A stretch of 64,000 nt of DNA. Origin: Methanoculleus sediminis (lineage in GTDB: Archaea > Halobacteriota > Methanomicrobia > Methanomicrobiales > Methanoculleaceae). The stretch covers positions 390,133 to 454,132 of the forward strand of contig NZ_JXOJ01000001.1 of the NCBI RefSeq assembly GCF_001017125.1, in the 5' to 3' direction. This document shows, in pieces, positions 43,733-53,128 of the stretch. The notes beneath the pieces were generated by a model that did not search any database, was not told the origin of the DNA, and saw only the letters and a list, made by a program, of their open reading frames with translations. How positions within the stretch are numbered: position 1 is the first letter of the stretch; every line of letters begins with the position of its first letter. The position numbers were made by a program, and so were the translations under genes.

Positions 43733-44202
43733 TGCAGGGAACCGGGCCGGCAATCTGCCTCGGGCGCGACATCGACACCGACCTCATCATCGCCGGCCGC
43801 TACCTCCGGACGAAAGACCGCTCGGTCTGGGGGGAGCACGTCTTCGAGGACCTCGACCCGACGCTCGCCCCCCGCCTTTCCGGCTCGGTCATCGTCGCCG
43901 GGAGGAACATGGGCTGCGGGTCGTCCCGCGAGCAGGCGGTGGTCGCCCTCCGCGAGGCCGGGGTGGTCGCAGTCGTCGCGGAGTCGTTCGCCCGGATATT
44001 CTTCAGGAATGCCGTCAACGTCGGCCTGCCGGTGATCGAGGCCTCCGTCGCCTGCACCGACGGCGCCCGCGTCGCCTTCGACCTCGATAGCGGGTGGGTG
44101 GAGGTGGACGGAGAGCGGTACCCCGCCCGCCCGCTCTCGGAGAAGATGGTCGCCATCCTCCGTGCCGGAGGGCTGGTCCCTTACTGGAGGTCGTCCCGAT
44201 GA
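43732..44202 (+). CDS. aksE: Methanogen homoaconitase small subunit
   Basis: A 156-residue swivel-domain partner of AksD. It has LGRDIDTDLIIAGRYLRTKD and AGRNMGCGSSREQAVVALRE, the YLRT type of loop linked to homoaconitase chain-length range. SFARIFFRNAVNVGLPVIEA follows. An ATG at 43729 is equally in frame, but the one at 43732 has better spacing from GAGGTG. The stop overlaps the next start (ATGA). Confidence 0.9.
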   Translation: MQGTGPAICLGRDIDTDLIIAGRYLRTKDRSVWGEHVFEDLDPTLAPRLSGSVIVAGRNMGCGSSREQAVVALREAGVVAVVAESFARIFFRNAVNVGLPVIEASVACTDGARVAFDLDSGWVEVDGERYPARPLSEKMVAILRAGGLVPYWRSSR

Positions 44203-45020
44203 TCTTCCCGCCCCACTGCAAGTTCGTCGGTTCCGCGAACGGCACACCGTGCGGGAAGCGGGCCTACTTCCTCTCGCGCTACCTCGTCCGGGAGACTCCC
44301 GGCGGCACCGAGGTGCTCGAGGTGGAGACCGACCCGAACGGAACCGGCCTGATGCGCGACGTCCTCTCGGCCCGGGTGCTCGCCTCCGGCGACGATGTCT
44401 ACCGCTACCCCGAACGCGTGAACGTTCAGGATCGAACATTCTTAGTACAGGAAGCGATGCGGTCCGGGTACCGGTGCACCGTCTTCTGCGGCCACGGCGA
44501 ACAGACCACGTTCGTGCTCGACCCGGACCTCTCGGCCTTCCTCCGGATCCACGTCTACGACATCACCCCGCCCCGCCCCCACCTCTCGGCAACGCTCGGC
44601 GACCTCGAGAGAACCGGGCTCTTCGGCGACCTCGAGGTCGTCTTCGAGCACCACGTCCGTGACATCCGCGAGATCAAAGCCGACGTCTACCCCTGCCGGG
44701 CGGCAGGGTTCCCCCGCACCGTCGACGCGGACCCGCTCCGGCCCGGCGACCGCGTGGCGGGCTGCCTGACGGCACGGGAACTCCTGCGGGAGTGCTACGG
44801 CGAGGGGGTTACGGTGGAGAACATCTGCCCGCTTGAATCGGTGGCGGCCGAACCGTTCATCGCGCGGTGCTGCAGGAGCGAGCGGGCCGGCATCGGCCTC
44901 TGGAACGGCCTCTTCGGCGCGGTGGTTCACTGGGGGTCGTCGTCGTGGGAGATCGCGGAGGCGGCAAGAGCGGTCGCAACCGCGTGGAGGAAGCAGAATG
45001 GTGAAGGTAGCGGTCGTTGA
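44199..45020 (+). CDS. Unrecognised protein locked inside the aks operon
   Basis: A 273-residue soluble protein that I cannot place in a family. It begins MIFPPHCKFVGSANGTPCGK and has an acidic-strand segment (TEVLEVETDPNGTGLMRDVL). Cys/His-rich features include SGYRCTVFCGHGEQTTFVLD, DIREIKADVYPCRAAGFPRT and ESVAAEPFIARCCRSERAGI. Its N-terminal 180 residues read as beta-rich. The start overlaps the aksE stop by 4 bases and the end overlaps aksF by 23. Translation is therefore coupled to both, which argues for a role in coenzyme B synthesis. Confidence 0.7.
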   Translation: MIFPPHCKFVGSANGTPCGKRAYFLSRYLVRETPGGTEVLEVETDPNGTGLMRDVLSARVLASGDDVYRYPERVNVQDRTFLVQEAMRSGYRCTVFCGHGEQTTFVLDPDLSAFLRIHVYDITPPRPHLSATLGDLERTGLFGDLEVVFEHHVRDIREIKADVYPCRAAGFPRTVDADPLRPGDRVAGCLTARELLRECYGEGVTVENICPLESVAAEPFIARCCRSERAGIGLWNGLFGAVVHWGSSSWEIAEAARAVATAWRKQNGEGSGR

Positions 45021-45966
45021 GGGCGACGGCATCGGGCGCGAGGTCGTCCCGGTCGCTCGCGATATCCTCACGGCCGTGCGCCCGGATATCGAGTTCTTCG
45101 ACGTCGAGGTGGGCTACGGCCGGTGGGAGCGGACCGGGAGCGCCTGCGGCGAGGAGACGGTCGCCGACCTCCGGTCGGCCGACGCCATCCTCTTCGGGGC
45201 AATCACGACCCCGCCCGACCCCGGATACCGGAGCGTTCTCGTGCAGATCCGCCGCGAACTCGACCTCTACGCGAACGTCCGCCCGATCCGGGGCGAGGGG
45301 GTCGACGTCGTCATCGTGCGGGAGAACACCGAAGGGCTCTACTCCGGCATCGAGTGGACGGAACCCGATCGCGCCTGCACCGTCCGGGTCGTCTCCCGCC
45401 GGGGGAGCGAGCGGATAGCCCGCTACGCCTGCACCCTCGCGAAGTCCCGCCGCCACCTCACCGTCGGCAACAAGGCGAACGTCTTAAAGTCGGACTGCCT
45501 CTTCGTCGAGGCCTGCACGGCGGAAGCCGCCCGTGCGGGAGTGCCCTGCACGTTCTGCTACATCGACGCGCTCTGCCTCGACCTCCTGATGCACCCCGAC
45601 CGCTACGACGTGATCGTGACGACCAACATCTTCGGCGATATCCTCTCCGACGCCGCCGCCTACCTTGTCGGGGGGCTCGGGATGCTCCCGAGCGCGAATA
45701 TCGGGAAGCGTGCCGCCCTCTTCGAGCCCGTTCACGGGAGCGCTCCCGACATCGCGGGGAAAAACATTGCAAACCCCGTCGCGGCCATCCGGAGCGGAGC
45801 GATGCTGCTCGACCACCTCGGCGATCCCGTATCCGCGGCGGCTGTCGAGGAGGCCGTCGACCGGGTGCTTTCCGCAGGCATCCGGACACCCGACCTCGGC
45901 GGGACCGCCGGAACCCGGGAGTTCGGGGCGGCGGTGCTCCGCGAGGTCGGGCGGGGGAAGGCCTAA
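44998..45966 (+). CDS. aksF: Homoisocitrate dehydrogenase of the coenzyme B pathway
   Basis: A 322-residue beta-decarboxylating dehydrogenase that oxidises homoisocitrate and homologues, ending at alpha-ketosuberate after repeated cycles. Family motifs are VEGDGIGREVVPVARDIL, DLYANVRPIRG, VIVRENTEGLYSGIEWTEPD, RIARYACTLAKSRRHLTVG, NKANVLKSDCLFVE, DVIVTTNIFGDILSDAAAYL and ALFEPVHGSAPDIAGKNIAN. GGAGG lies 7 bases upstream of the ATG, inside the preceding gene. LeuB-type specificity is possible, but context favours AksF. Confidence 0.88.
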   Translation: MVKVAVVEGDGIGREVVPVARDILTAVRPDIEFFDVEVGYGRWERTGSACGEETVADLRSADAILFGAITTPPDPGYRSVLVQIRRELDLYANVRPIRGEGVDVVIVRENTEGLYSGIEWTEPDRACTVRVVSRRGSERIARYACTLAKSRRHLTVGNKANVLKSDCLFVEACTAEAARAGVPCTFCYIDALCLDLLMHPDRYDVIVTTNIFGDILSDAAAYLVGGLGMLPSANIGKRAALFEPVHGSAPDIAGKNIANPVAAIRSGAMLLDHLGDPVSAAAVEEAVDRVLSAGIRTPDLGGTAGTREFGAAVLREVGRGKA

Positions 45967-45991
45967 ACACTTCAGGGTCGAGAATTACGGT

Positions 45992-46840
45992 ATGGTGCTG
46001 GTGGGATGCCACGTCTCCATCGCCGGCTCGATCGACCTTGCGGTCGGGCGGGCCCTTGACGCAGGCTGCGATACGTTTCAGATCTTCTCCAGAAATCCCC
46101 GCGGCTGGAAGGCAAAAGACCTCGACCCCGGCGTGGCCGAGGCCTTCAGGGCGGCGGTGCGTTCATCGGGCATCGGCCCGGTCGTCGACCACATGCCCTA
46201 CCTCCCGAACCCGGCCTCGCCCGATGCCGAGATCTACGAAAAATCGGTCGCTGCGCTTGCCGGGGAACTCCGGCGGTGCGCCCTCCTCGGGATACCTTAC
46301 CTGGTGACCCATCTCGGGCACCACCGTGGCGCCGGGACGGCAGTGGGACAGGAGCGGGTCATCGCCGCCGTCAACCGGGCGTTTGCGGATGCAGGAGAGA
46401 GCGACGTGATGCTCCTCCTCGAGAACACCGCCGGGGAGAAGAACAGCGTGGGGACGACCGGCGACGATCTCTCGCGGATCATGGAAGGTATCGACGCAAA
46501 AGAGAGGGTCGGGATCTGTTTCGATACCTGCCATGCGTTCGCCGCCGGCTACGACCTCCGAACCGCGGAGGAGGTCGATGCGGTCTTTACGGAGCTTGAC
46601 GACACGATTGGCCTTGCCAGCCTCCGGGTCGTCCATCTCAACGACTGCAAAGGGGACCTCGGGAGCGGGCTCGACCGGCACGAGCACATCGGGCTCGGGA
46701 GGATCGGGGAAGATGGGTTCCGGCATATCCTCCGTCATTCGGCCGTCCGGAGCCTTCCCCTCATCTGCGAGACGCCGGTGGACGAGCGGCGGAGCGACTC
46801 CGGAAATATCGCGAAGGTCCGCGAACTTGCGGGCGCGTGA
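45992..46840 (+). CDS. nfo: Endonuclease IV (AP endonuclease)
   Basis: A 282-residue zinc TIM-barrel nuclease cutting DNA at abasic sites. It has LVGCHVSIAGSIDLAVGRAL, TFQIFSRNPRGW, THLGHHRGAG, LLENTAGEKNSVGTTGDDLS, CFDTCHAFAAGYDLRT, HLNDCKGDLGSGLDRHEHIG and ICETPVDE, all the metal ligands expected. It is 25 bases after aksF and may share its transcript. Confidence 0.94.
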   Translation: MVLVGCHVSIAGSIDLAVGRALDAGCDTFQIFSRNPRGWKAKDLDPGVAEAFRAAVRSSGIGPVVDHMPYLPNPASPDAEIYEKSVAALAGELRRCALLGIPYLVTHLGHHRGAGTAVGQERVIAAVNRAFADAGESDVMLLLENTAGEKNSVGTTGDDLSRIMEGIDAKERVGICFDTCHAFAAGYDLRTAEEVDAVFTELDDTIGLASLRVVHLNDCKGDLGSGLDRHEHIGLGRIGEDGFRHILRHSAVRSLPLICETPVDERRSDSGNIAKVRELAGA

Positions 46841-47153
46841 GCGCCCCGGGGTGCTTCTCCAAAGAGGCCGTGCTACCGGCTATTGTGCGACGGCTCCTGC
46901 TACGATTAATATCTCTCTTTTATTATAATAGTCTGGAATACCCTCTCCACTCGCTCCGGTTCATGGCAAGATATTTATATTAATAATTCTATCCTGCAAC
47001 GCGCGAACCCTTTATCCTGTGGAATCCTGGTGATTCTCCGGAATTCCACAGGATCTCTGTTTGTACGCCGGCCGGGGAGCCCCGTTCCCCCGGCGCGCGT
47101 ACAGACACCATCGTATGGGACGAAGGGGGCGTTCTCATCGTGGTGATACAAGA
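46841..47153 (+). promoter_or_regulatory. AT-rich intergenic region with two leader inverted repeats
   Basis: No gene is seen in this 313-base stretch. AT-rich blocks at 46905-46930 and 46966-46990 (AAGATATTTATATTAATAATT) look like promoters. Downstream lie TCCTGTGGAAT/ATTCCACAGGA (47015-47025 and 47043-47053), an 11-base perfect inverted repeat, and TGTACGC with GCCGGGG facing CCCCGGC and GCGTACA (47062-47103). Both would sit in the mRNA leader of the following surface-protein gene. Confidence 0.5.
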
Positions 47154-49508
47154 ATGGCTGAATATAACGCGCTGATTGTCGTCTGTACCGTCATTGTTAT
47201 CGGATTGCTGGTATCTCCCGCCATGGCCGGGGAGAAGGCCCCGGGAGATACCGTTGCGGTCTGTATCGCTGGAGGATCGCAGGAGCACCCCGACATCGAT
47301 GGAGATATGGCCGTCTGGGAGGACGGCAGGAACGGAAAGTCGATCTACTATTCGAGCGGCCCCGGCAGCGACGGCCGGAGGGTTGCGGGCGGGGGGACGG
47401 GGCAGAGGTACCCGTCCGTCTCGGGGGATTACGTCGTCTGGGATGAAAACCGGAACATGAGCCCGGACATCAGCCTCTTCAGGTTTTCGACCGGCATGAC
47501 GACGGCGCTCACCGACGACCCGGCCGACCAGTGGATGCCCGTCGTTCACGGGGAGCATGTGGTCTGGTACGATGCCCGGAGCGGGAGCACGGATATCTGT
47601 CTGTATAATCTCGAGACCGGCAGCGAGACCTTCCTCTCCTGTTCGCCGGTGACCGACTGGAAGCCCGCGCTCTCGGAGAGGTACGTCGTCTGGGAGGAGG
47701 ACACCGGGGGCGGGGATATCTGGGCGTACGATATCCGGAACGGAGAGCGGCGCCAGATCACCGGGAACGGTGCACGGCAGACCTACCCGTCGATATCGGG
47801 GAGCCGGATCGTCTGGGAGGACTACCGGAACATGGCTCCCGACATCTACCTCTTCGATCTCGATAACCCTGCCGCCGGAGAGCAGAGGATCACCACCAAT
47901 CCCGACTGGCAGGTCTCCCCGGCGATCGATGGTGACCTCATCGCCTGGGAGGACAGGCGGAGCGGGATCTGGAACGTTTACATCTGCGACCTCGCCGCAG
48001 GGAAGGATAAGCAGATGCCGGTCCTTCCTTCCGCGATCGAACAGCTCTACCCTGCCGTCAGCGGTGATCGGGTCGTCTGGCAGCACGGCCGTGGAGAGGG
48101 CTCGGACATCCACGCCTTCATCTACTTCAACGGATCGGCTCCGGTAGCGGAGTTCTCGGCAGACCCGACCGAAGGAGGGGCGGTGCTCTACGTCCGGTTC
48201 ACCGACCAGTCGGCCGGCGGCCCGGACACCTGGGAGTGGGATTTCGGCGACGGGAACACCTCGACCTCGCAATACCCGTGGCACTTCTACGAGATCCCGG
48301 GGAACTACACCGTCTCGCTCACGGTGAGCAGCGAGTTCGGGTCCGATACCGTCACGAAGACCGATCTCATCCACGTGGGTCCCCCGGAACCGCCGGTTAT
48401 CAGCTTCCGCGCGGAACCGTTGTCGGGGCCAGCACCCCTTACGGTCTTGTTGTACGGCGATTCCCCGGACTACGCGACGGCCTGGCTCTGGGACTTCGGT
48501 GACGGCGAGACATCGCCACACCGGGACACGCGGCACCGTTACGATCGTCCCGGTGTTTACAACGTCTCCCTGACCTGTGACAACGCGGGAGCCAGCGCGA
48601 CGCACACGGAGTACGGCTACATCACCGTCTATTCCGCAACTCCCACCCCGACTGTGACCCCGACTGTGACCCCGACCGTAACCCCGACTCCGACGGTCAA
48701 CGTGACGCCAACCCCAACCCAGACGGCCACCCCGACCGCGACACAGAAGCCCGCGGGCAGCAGCGGTGGCGGCGGAGGGGGAGGAGGAGGCGGTGGTGGC
48801 GGTGGGGGTGGCGGCGGCTCCGCCCCGGTCAACCCCGGCTGGAGCACGCAAAAGCCCACGGCCACGCCTGCCCCCACCGTGACGGCGAATCCCACCCCTG
48901 GTGAAACCGACTCCGGCAGCCTGCACCTCGGGGCGACCGGTCTCGTCGACCGGGTCGCCAGGATCCGTTCGGCCGACGGGATCGTGACCCTCACGATCGC
49001 GGAGGGCGTCAGGGCGGCCGATGCCGCCGGCAACCCGCTTCGCGCGGTGACCCTTGCGGCGATCGGTGCGGCCGACGTGCCCGCGGTGCCCGGCGCATAC
49101 GTGTTTGCCGGGTACGCCTGCACCGCCGGGCCGGAGGGGGCTGTCTTCTCCCCGCCGGCGACGCTCTCGTTCAACTTCACACAAGAGCAGTGGAACGCCG
49201 TCTACAACGGCAGCGTGCAGGGCGGGCTCGTGGTGCAGCGATACGATCGGTCGGCCGGCACCTGGGAGGAAGTCCCAACCACCGTCCTCCCGGAGACCCG
49301 GAGCGTCACAGCCGAAGTCTCTCACTTCAGCACCTACGCGCTCTTTGCCGCGGTACCCGAAGACGGTGCGGCACAGGCAGTCGCCGCCGATACCGGTCAG
49401 AAACCCGTGGCCCGTGACATCCCGTACGCGCACCTCATCCCGGGCCTGCTTGCCCTCGTCATCGCGGGGGCGGGGGCACTCCTCTACTTCCGGAAGGGTG
49501 AGCCCTGA
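47154..49508 (+). CDS. Large secreted surface protein: TolB-like propeller, two PKD domains, poly-Gly and membrane anchor
   Basis: A 784-residue exported protein. A signal peptide (LIVVCTVIVIGLLVSPAMA) precedes about seven TolB/WD-like repeats with the phrase V-x-W-E-D-x-R (for example GDMAVWEDGRNGKSIYY, GSRIVWEDYRNMAPDIYLFD, GDLIAWEDRRSGIWNVYICD). Two PKD domains follow (WEWDFGDGNTSTSQYPWHFY; WLWDFGDGETSPHRDTRHRY). A Thr/Pro linker, 18 consecutive glycines, a further beta domain (FNFTQEQWNAVYNGSVQGGL), and a C-terminal helix ending YFRKGEP complete it. The start follows GGTGATA. It is probably a cell-surface or adhesion protein. Confidence 0.85.
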   Translation: MAEYNALIVVCTVIVIGLLVSPAMAGEKAPGDTVAVCIAGGSQEHPDIDGDMAVWEDGRNGKSIYYSSGPGSDGRRVAGGGTGQRYPSVSGDYVVWDENRNMSPDISLFRFSTGMTTALTDDPADQWMPVVHGEHVVWYDARSGSTDICLYNLETGSETFLSCSPVTDWKPALSERYVVWEEDTGGGDIWAYDIRNGERRQITGNGARQTYPSISGSRIVWEDYRNMAPDIYLFDLDNPAAGEQRITTNPDWQVSPAIDGDLIAWEDRRSGIWNVYICDLAAGKDKQMPVLPSAIEQLYPAVSGDRVVWQHGRGEGSDIHAFIYFNGSAPVAEFSADPTEGGAVLYVRFTDQSAGGPDTWEWDFGDGNTSTSQYPWHFYEIPGNYTVSLTVSSEFGSDTVTKTDLIHVGPPEPPVISFRAEPLSGPAPLTVLLYGDSPDYATAWLWDFGDGETSPHRDTRHRYDRPGVYNVSLTCDNAGASATHTEYGYITVYSATPTPTVTPTVTPTVTPTPTVNVTPTPTQTATPTATQKPAGSSGGGGGGGGGGGGGGGGGGSAPVNPGWSTQKPTATPAPTVTANPTPGETDSGSLHLGATGLVDRVARIRSADGIVTLTIAEGVRAADAAGNPLRAVTLAAIGAADVPAVPGAYVFAGYACTAGPEGAVFSPPATLSFNFTQEQWNAVYNGSVQGGLVVQRYDRSAGTWEEVPTTVLPETRSVTAEVSHFSTYALFAAVPEDGAAQAVAADTGQKPVARDIPYAHLIPGLLALVIAGAGALLYFRKGEP

Positions 49509-49535
49509 AAACGGTTAAAAGAGTGATGGAGGGGT

Positions 49536-50753
49536 TTACTCTCTCCGCCTCCTCCCCGCGATGAGGAGGAGGAGCGCCGCCCCGGCAGCCGCCGCACCGA
49601 AGCCCGGTGCCGCCGTCGGGGCGGGGCTCACCGGCTCCGTGACCCCGGCCAGCCAGGCGGCGCTGGTATCGGACGAGAGGAACCGGATGCCCGCAAGGGT
49701 GTACACGCCGGGCGCACTGCTGGCCCCGTAGATCCCGGTAGCGGTGAACGCCGTGTCCCACAGGATCGTCCCGTCCGCATCAGTTCCGAAGACGAAGCCT
49801 TCCCCGTTCCTTGCATCCGTGCCTGCAACCACGTACCCGCCGGAGGGCCGCAGAGCGACGGCGTATCCGGTCAGCCCCTCCATATTCCGGAGCCAGACCT
49901 CTTCTCCGTCTCCGTCGACGAGGCCGTACCAGTAGTTGCCCGAGTAGACGAACCGCCCGTCGCCGGTCTCTTTGACGTCGAAGATGACCGGGACCTGGTA
50001 GTTCTCATGCCAGAGCGTGTTGCCGTCGGCATCGAGGCGGATGAGGAAGCCGTCGCCGATGTCGTAGGTGAAGGGCGACGAAGTGCCCCCGATGACGTAG
50101 CCCCCGTCGGCGGTCGCGATTCCTGCGTTCGCGGCGGTGCCGGGGAACGTCCGGTTCCAGACGGGCGTCCCCTCACCGCCGGTCTTCACGATGACCGCCG
50201 TCGTCTCGTTCTCCGACCCGGGGGAGTTCCAGAGCCACCCGATCGCGGCGTAGCCGCCGTCGGCGCTCTCCGTGACGGACGAGACCTTCATCCCGGGAAT
50301 GACCTGCCGCCACTCCTCTTCCCCGGCGGTGTCGGTCCGGATCAGGAGCGAGGTGCCCTCGTAGGCGAGGTCCTGGTCCGATCCCGTCGATGATACGTTG
50401 AAGGCGGCAACGATGTAACCCCCGTCGGCGGTTTCTGCAACGGAGGCGGGCGAGATATCCGCGAAGGTCGCGTTCCATACCTCGTTGCCCTCGCCGTCGG
50501 TCTTCACGAGCAGCAGGCTCTCGCTCCCCCCGTACTTCTCCGCAAGGGTCGAACCGAGGGCGATGAACCCGCCGTCCGCGGTCGGCGCAACGGCGTCGAA
50601 CTTGTTGTTGCTCTCCGGCGCGAACGTCACGTTCCAGGCGACCTCCGGTGAGGTCTCGGTCGCAGAGACGATCCCTGCCGGCAGCACCACCGCGATGAGC
50701 AGTGCCGCGAGGATCGCCCCCGGCTTCCAGAAGTCTCGGACATTTTCCGTCAT
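49536..50753 (-). CDS. Secreted repeat protein (quinoprotein-like propeller) with PGF-CTERM-like tail
   Basis: A 405-residue exported protein. The signal segment (GAILAALLIAVVLPAGIVSA) precedes six to seven repeats of the form TADGGYIV/GGSESLLLVKTDGEGNEVWN, like a PQQ-type beta propeller without enzymatic residues. The end, APTAAPGFGAAAAGAALLLL then IAGRRRRE, resembles a PGF-CTERM signal. The start at 50753 begins the signal peptide; the frame extends 21 codons further without similarity. It is convergent with the preceding surface-protein gene. The role is unknown. Confidence 0.8.
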   Translation of the reverse strand: MTENVRDFWKPGAILAALLIAVVLPAGIVSATETSPEVAWNVTFAPESNNKFDAVAPTADGGFIALGSTLAEKYGGSESLLLVKTDGEGNEVWNATFADISPASVAETADGGYIVAAFNVSSTGSDQDLAYEGTSLLIRTDTAGEEEWRQVIPGMKVSSVTESADGGYAAIGWLWNSPGSENETTAVIVKTGGEGTPVWNRTFPGTAANAGIATADGGYVIGGTSSPFTYDIGDGFLIRLDADGNTLWHENYQVPVIFDVKETGDGRFVYSGNYWYGLVDGDGEEVWLRNMEGLTGYAVALRPSGGYVVAGTDARNGEGFVFGTDADGTILWDTAFTATGIYGASSAPGVYTLAGIRFLSSDTSAAWLAGVTEPVSPAPTAAPGFGAAAAGAALLLLIAGRRRRE

Positions 50754-50848
50754 GGAATCGATCACTGGTGCGGTTCGGCACGCAAAAAGCGTAGTGGTTC
50801 GCTCCCGACAATCCATTAATGAACGTGAACTTCCAATAGCTCTAGCAC

Positions 50849-51859
50849 GTGTTGGCGATATTCGACGGAACCTGGGTACGCCTCGGCGGTGAAGGACGGG
50901 CGCTCTACGAGCAGGGCGGCTACGGCAGGCTTGAGGGAACCGGCCTCCGCCTCTCTCCCGAAGAGGCGCTCTACCTCATGGAGAGGAGCAAGATCGACGT
51001 GAAGGACTTCGGTTTCGACGCCCTGCTCGGCCTCTTTGCCGGCCAGCCGAACTTCGTCCGCAGATATCTCGTCTACCGCGACATCCGCGAGCGAGGATAC
51101 GTGATTCAGCCCGGCCCGCAGGATTTCCGCGTCTTCCGCCGCGGCCACAAGCCCGGCGCCGGGAAGTCCCGGTACCTGATCCGGGTCCTCTCCGAGCGCG
51201 ACATCGTCGACTTCGACCGGTTGAGCCAGGACGTGCTTGCCGCGGTCAACATGCGCAAACAGTACCTCCTCGCGGTCGTCGACGACGAGGACGAGCTGAC
51301 CTACTACGAGGTGCGGGTGCAGGATCTCCCCGGTGTCGGGGAGCCTGCGGGATGCGCGGCGCCGGTGGAGGCCACACTCTTCGGGACCTACGCGCTCGCC
51401 CACCTGCCGCCGGGAACTCCGCTTGAGGAGGATTGGTACGGCAAGAGGCTTGATCCCGAGCGGCTGCTCCTCCGCCCGGTCGAGTCGATCTTTCTCATGC
51501 GCAGAGACTGCCTCTCGATCGTGCAGGAAGGGGAACCGATGACCGCAGAGCAGTTCCTCGATGCGGCGTCGGGGAAAGACGTCGAGATCCGCGAAAAAGA
51601 ACGGGTCTTCTCCGATCTCCGGGAGAAAGGCTACATCCCCCGGACGGGCTACAAGTTCGGCCACCACTTCCGCGTCTACTCCGGGAAGAAGAGCCATTCC
51701 GAGATGCTCGTTCACGCCGTTCCGTCCGGGACCTCCACGCCGATGAGCGGCGTCTCCCGCTCGGTCAGGCTGGCTCACAGCGTCAAAAAGAAGATGTTGT
51801 TTGCCTGCATATATAACACCGATATCAGATACGTCGAATTCGCGCGAATAAAACTGTGA
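50849..51859 (+). CDS. endA: tRNA-splicing endonuclease, tandem-fused type
   Basis: A 336-residue enzyme excising introns from precursor tRNAs at bulge-helix-bulge sites. Two repeats are fused, each with an N-terminal domain and a nuclease domain. The C-terminal repeat keeps the catalytic residues: GYKFGHHFRVYSGKKSHSEM (Tyr and His) and SRSVRLAHSVKKKMLFACIY (Lys region). The N-terminal repeat (FVRRYLVYRDIRERGYVIQP) is degenerate. The start is a GTG at 50849, divergent from the 50753 gene. It lies 10 bases before trpS. Confidence 0.92.
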   Translation: MLAIFDGTWVRLGGEGRALYEQGGYGRLEGTGLRLSPEEALYLMERSKIDVKDFGFDALLGLFAGQPNFVRRYLVYRDIRERGYVIQPGPQDFRVFRRGHKPGAGKSRYLIRVLSERDIVDFDRLSQDVLAAVNMRKQYLLAVVDDEDELTYYEVRVQDLPGVGEPAGCAAPVEATLFGTYALAHLPPGTPLEEDWYGKRLDPERLLLRPVESIFLMRRDCLSIVQEGEPMTAEQFLDAASGKDVEIREKERVFSDLREKGYIPRTGYKFGHHFRVYSGKKSHSEMLVHAVPSGTSTPMSGVSRSVRLAHSVKKKMLFACIYNTDIRYVEFARIKL

Positions 51860-51869
51860 GCGTCAGTAC

Positions 51870-53126
51870 ATGCATTCAGAAGTGAACCCGTGGTCGAATA
51901 ACCAGACCGTTGATGTAGATCGACTCTTTGCCGAGTTCGGCATCGAGCCGGTCAGTGAGGTCGCACGAAGGCTTCCCGAGGTACCGTCGTTTATGCGCAG
52001 GGGTATCGTCGTTGGGCACCGGGACTACAACCTGGTAGCCGACGCCATCAGAAACCGCACCCCGTTTCACGTGCTGACCGGGTTCATGCCCTCGGGTCTC
52101 CCGCACCTCGGGCACCTGATGGTCATGAAGGAGGTCGTCTGGCACGTCCGGCAGGGCGGGAACGGCTACGTCGCCGTCGCCGACCGGGAGGCGCACGCGG
52201 TCCGCGGCATATCGTGGGAGAAGTGCCGCGAGTACGGGAAAGAGTACCTCAAAGCCCTCTACGCCCTGGGATTCGAGGGCACGACCTACTACCAGAGCAA
52301 AAACGAGCGCCTGAAAGACCTCGCGTTCGAGGCGTCCACGAAGGTGAACTTCTCGGAGCTCGCGGCGATCTACGGGTTCGGGCCGGACACTTCGCTCTCC
52401 CACGCGATGAGCGTCATCACCCAGGTCGCCGATATCCTCTTCCCGCAGCTCGATGCCGGCCCTGCGCCGACGATCGTCCCGGTCGGCCTCGATCAGGACC
52501 CGCACATCCGGCTCACCCGGGACGTGGCCTACAAACTCAGGCTCTTCACGGTCGAGGATCGCGGCGACCATATCAGCGTCCGGTCGAAGAACGCTCCCGA
52601 GGCGGCTATCGAGGCCGTGCACCGCGCCTTCCCCGGCTCGAAGAAGTATGCCGGCCACGTGGACGTCACCGGCCTTCCGCATGGGCGGGTGGAGGACGCC
52701 GTCCGCGAGGTCGAGATCGCTCACGGCGGGTTCGGGTTCTACCTCCCCTCGTCGACCTACCACATCTTCATGCCCGGGCTCCAGGGCGGGAAGATGTCGA
52801 GCAGCGTGGCCGAGAGTTCGTTCGGGTTCTACGAGTCCGACAGGTCGATCAAGAAGAAGGTCATGGCGGCGAAGACCGGCGGGCGGATGACGCTCGAGGA
52901 GCAGAGGCGTCTCGGGGGCGAGCCGGACGCCTGCTCGGTCTATCTCCTGAATCTCTTCCACATGCTCGAGGACGACGTGGAACTCGCCGACCTGCGGCGC
53001 CGGTGCGAGAGCGGAGAACTCACCTGCGGGCAGTGCAAGAAGGAGACGCTGGAGCGCGTGAATGCGTTTCTTTCGGAGTTGCGGGATAAGATGGATGCGG
53101 TCGAGCATCTTGCAGAGGAGGTGTGA
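51870..53126 (+). CDS. trpS: Tryptophanyl-tRNA synthetase
   Basis: A 418-residue class I synthetase of the archaeal/eukaryal type. ATP-binding signatures are PSGLPHLGHLMVMKEVVW (HIGH-like) and GLQGGKMSSSVAESSFG (KMSKS-like). It also has PVGLDQDPHIRLTRDVAYKL and FYLPSSTYHIFMPGL. A C-terminal CESGELTCGQCKKETLERVN element is also typical. It is followed by the phenylalanine synthetase genes. Confidence 0.94.
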   Translation: MHSEVNPWSNNQTVDVDRLFAEFGIEPVSEVARRLPEVPSFMRRGIVVGHRDYNLVADAIRNRTPFHVLTGFMPSGLPHLGHLMVMKEVVWHVRQGGNGYVAVADREAHAVRGISWEKCREYGKEYLKALYALGFEGTTYYQSKNERLKDLAFEASTKVNFSELAAIYGFGPDTSLSHAMSVITQVADILFPQLDAGPAPTIVPVGLDQDPHIRLTRDVAYKLRLFTVEDRGDHISVRSKNAPEAAIEAVHRAFPGSKKYAGHVDVTGLPHGRVEDAVREVEIAHGGFGFYLPSSTYHIFMPGLQGGKMSSSVAESSFGFYESDRSIKKKVMAAKTGGRMTLEEQRRLGGEPDACSVYLLNLFHMLEDDVELADLRRRCESGELTCGQCKKETLERVNAFLSELRDKMDAVEHLAEEV

Positions 53127-53128
53127 CG

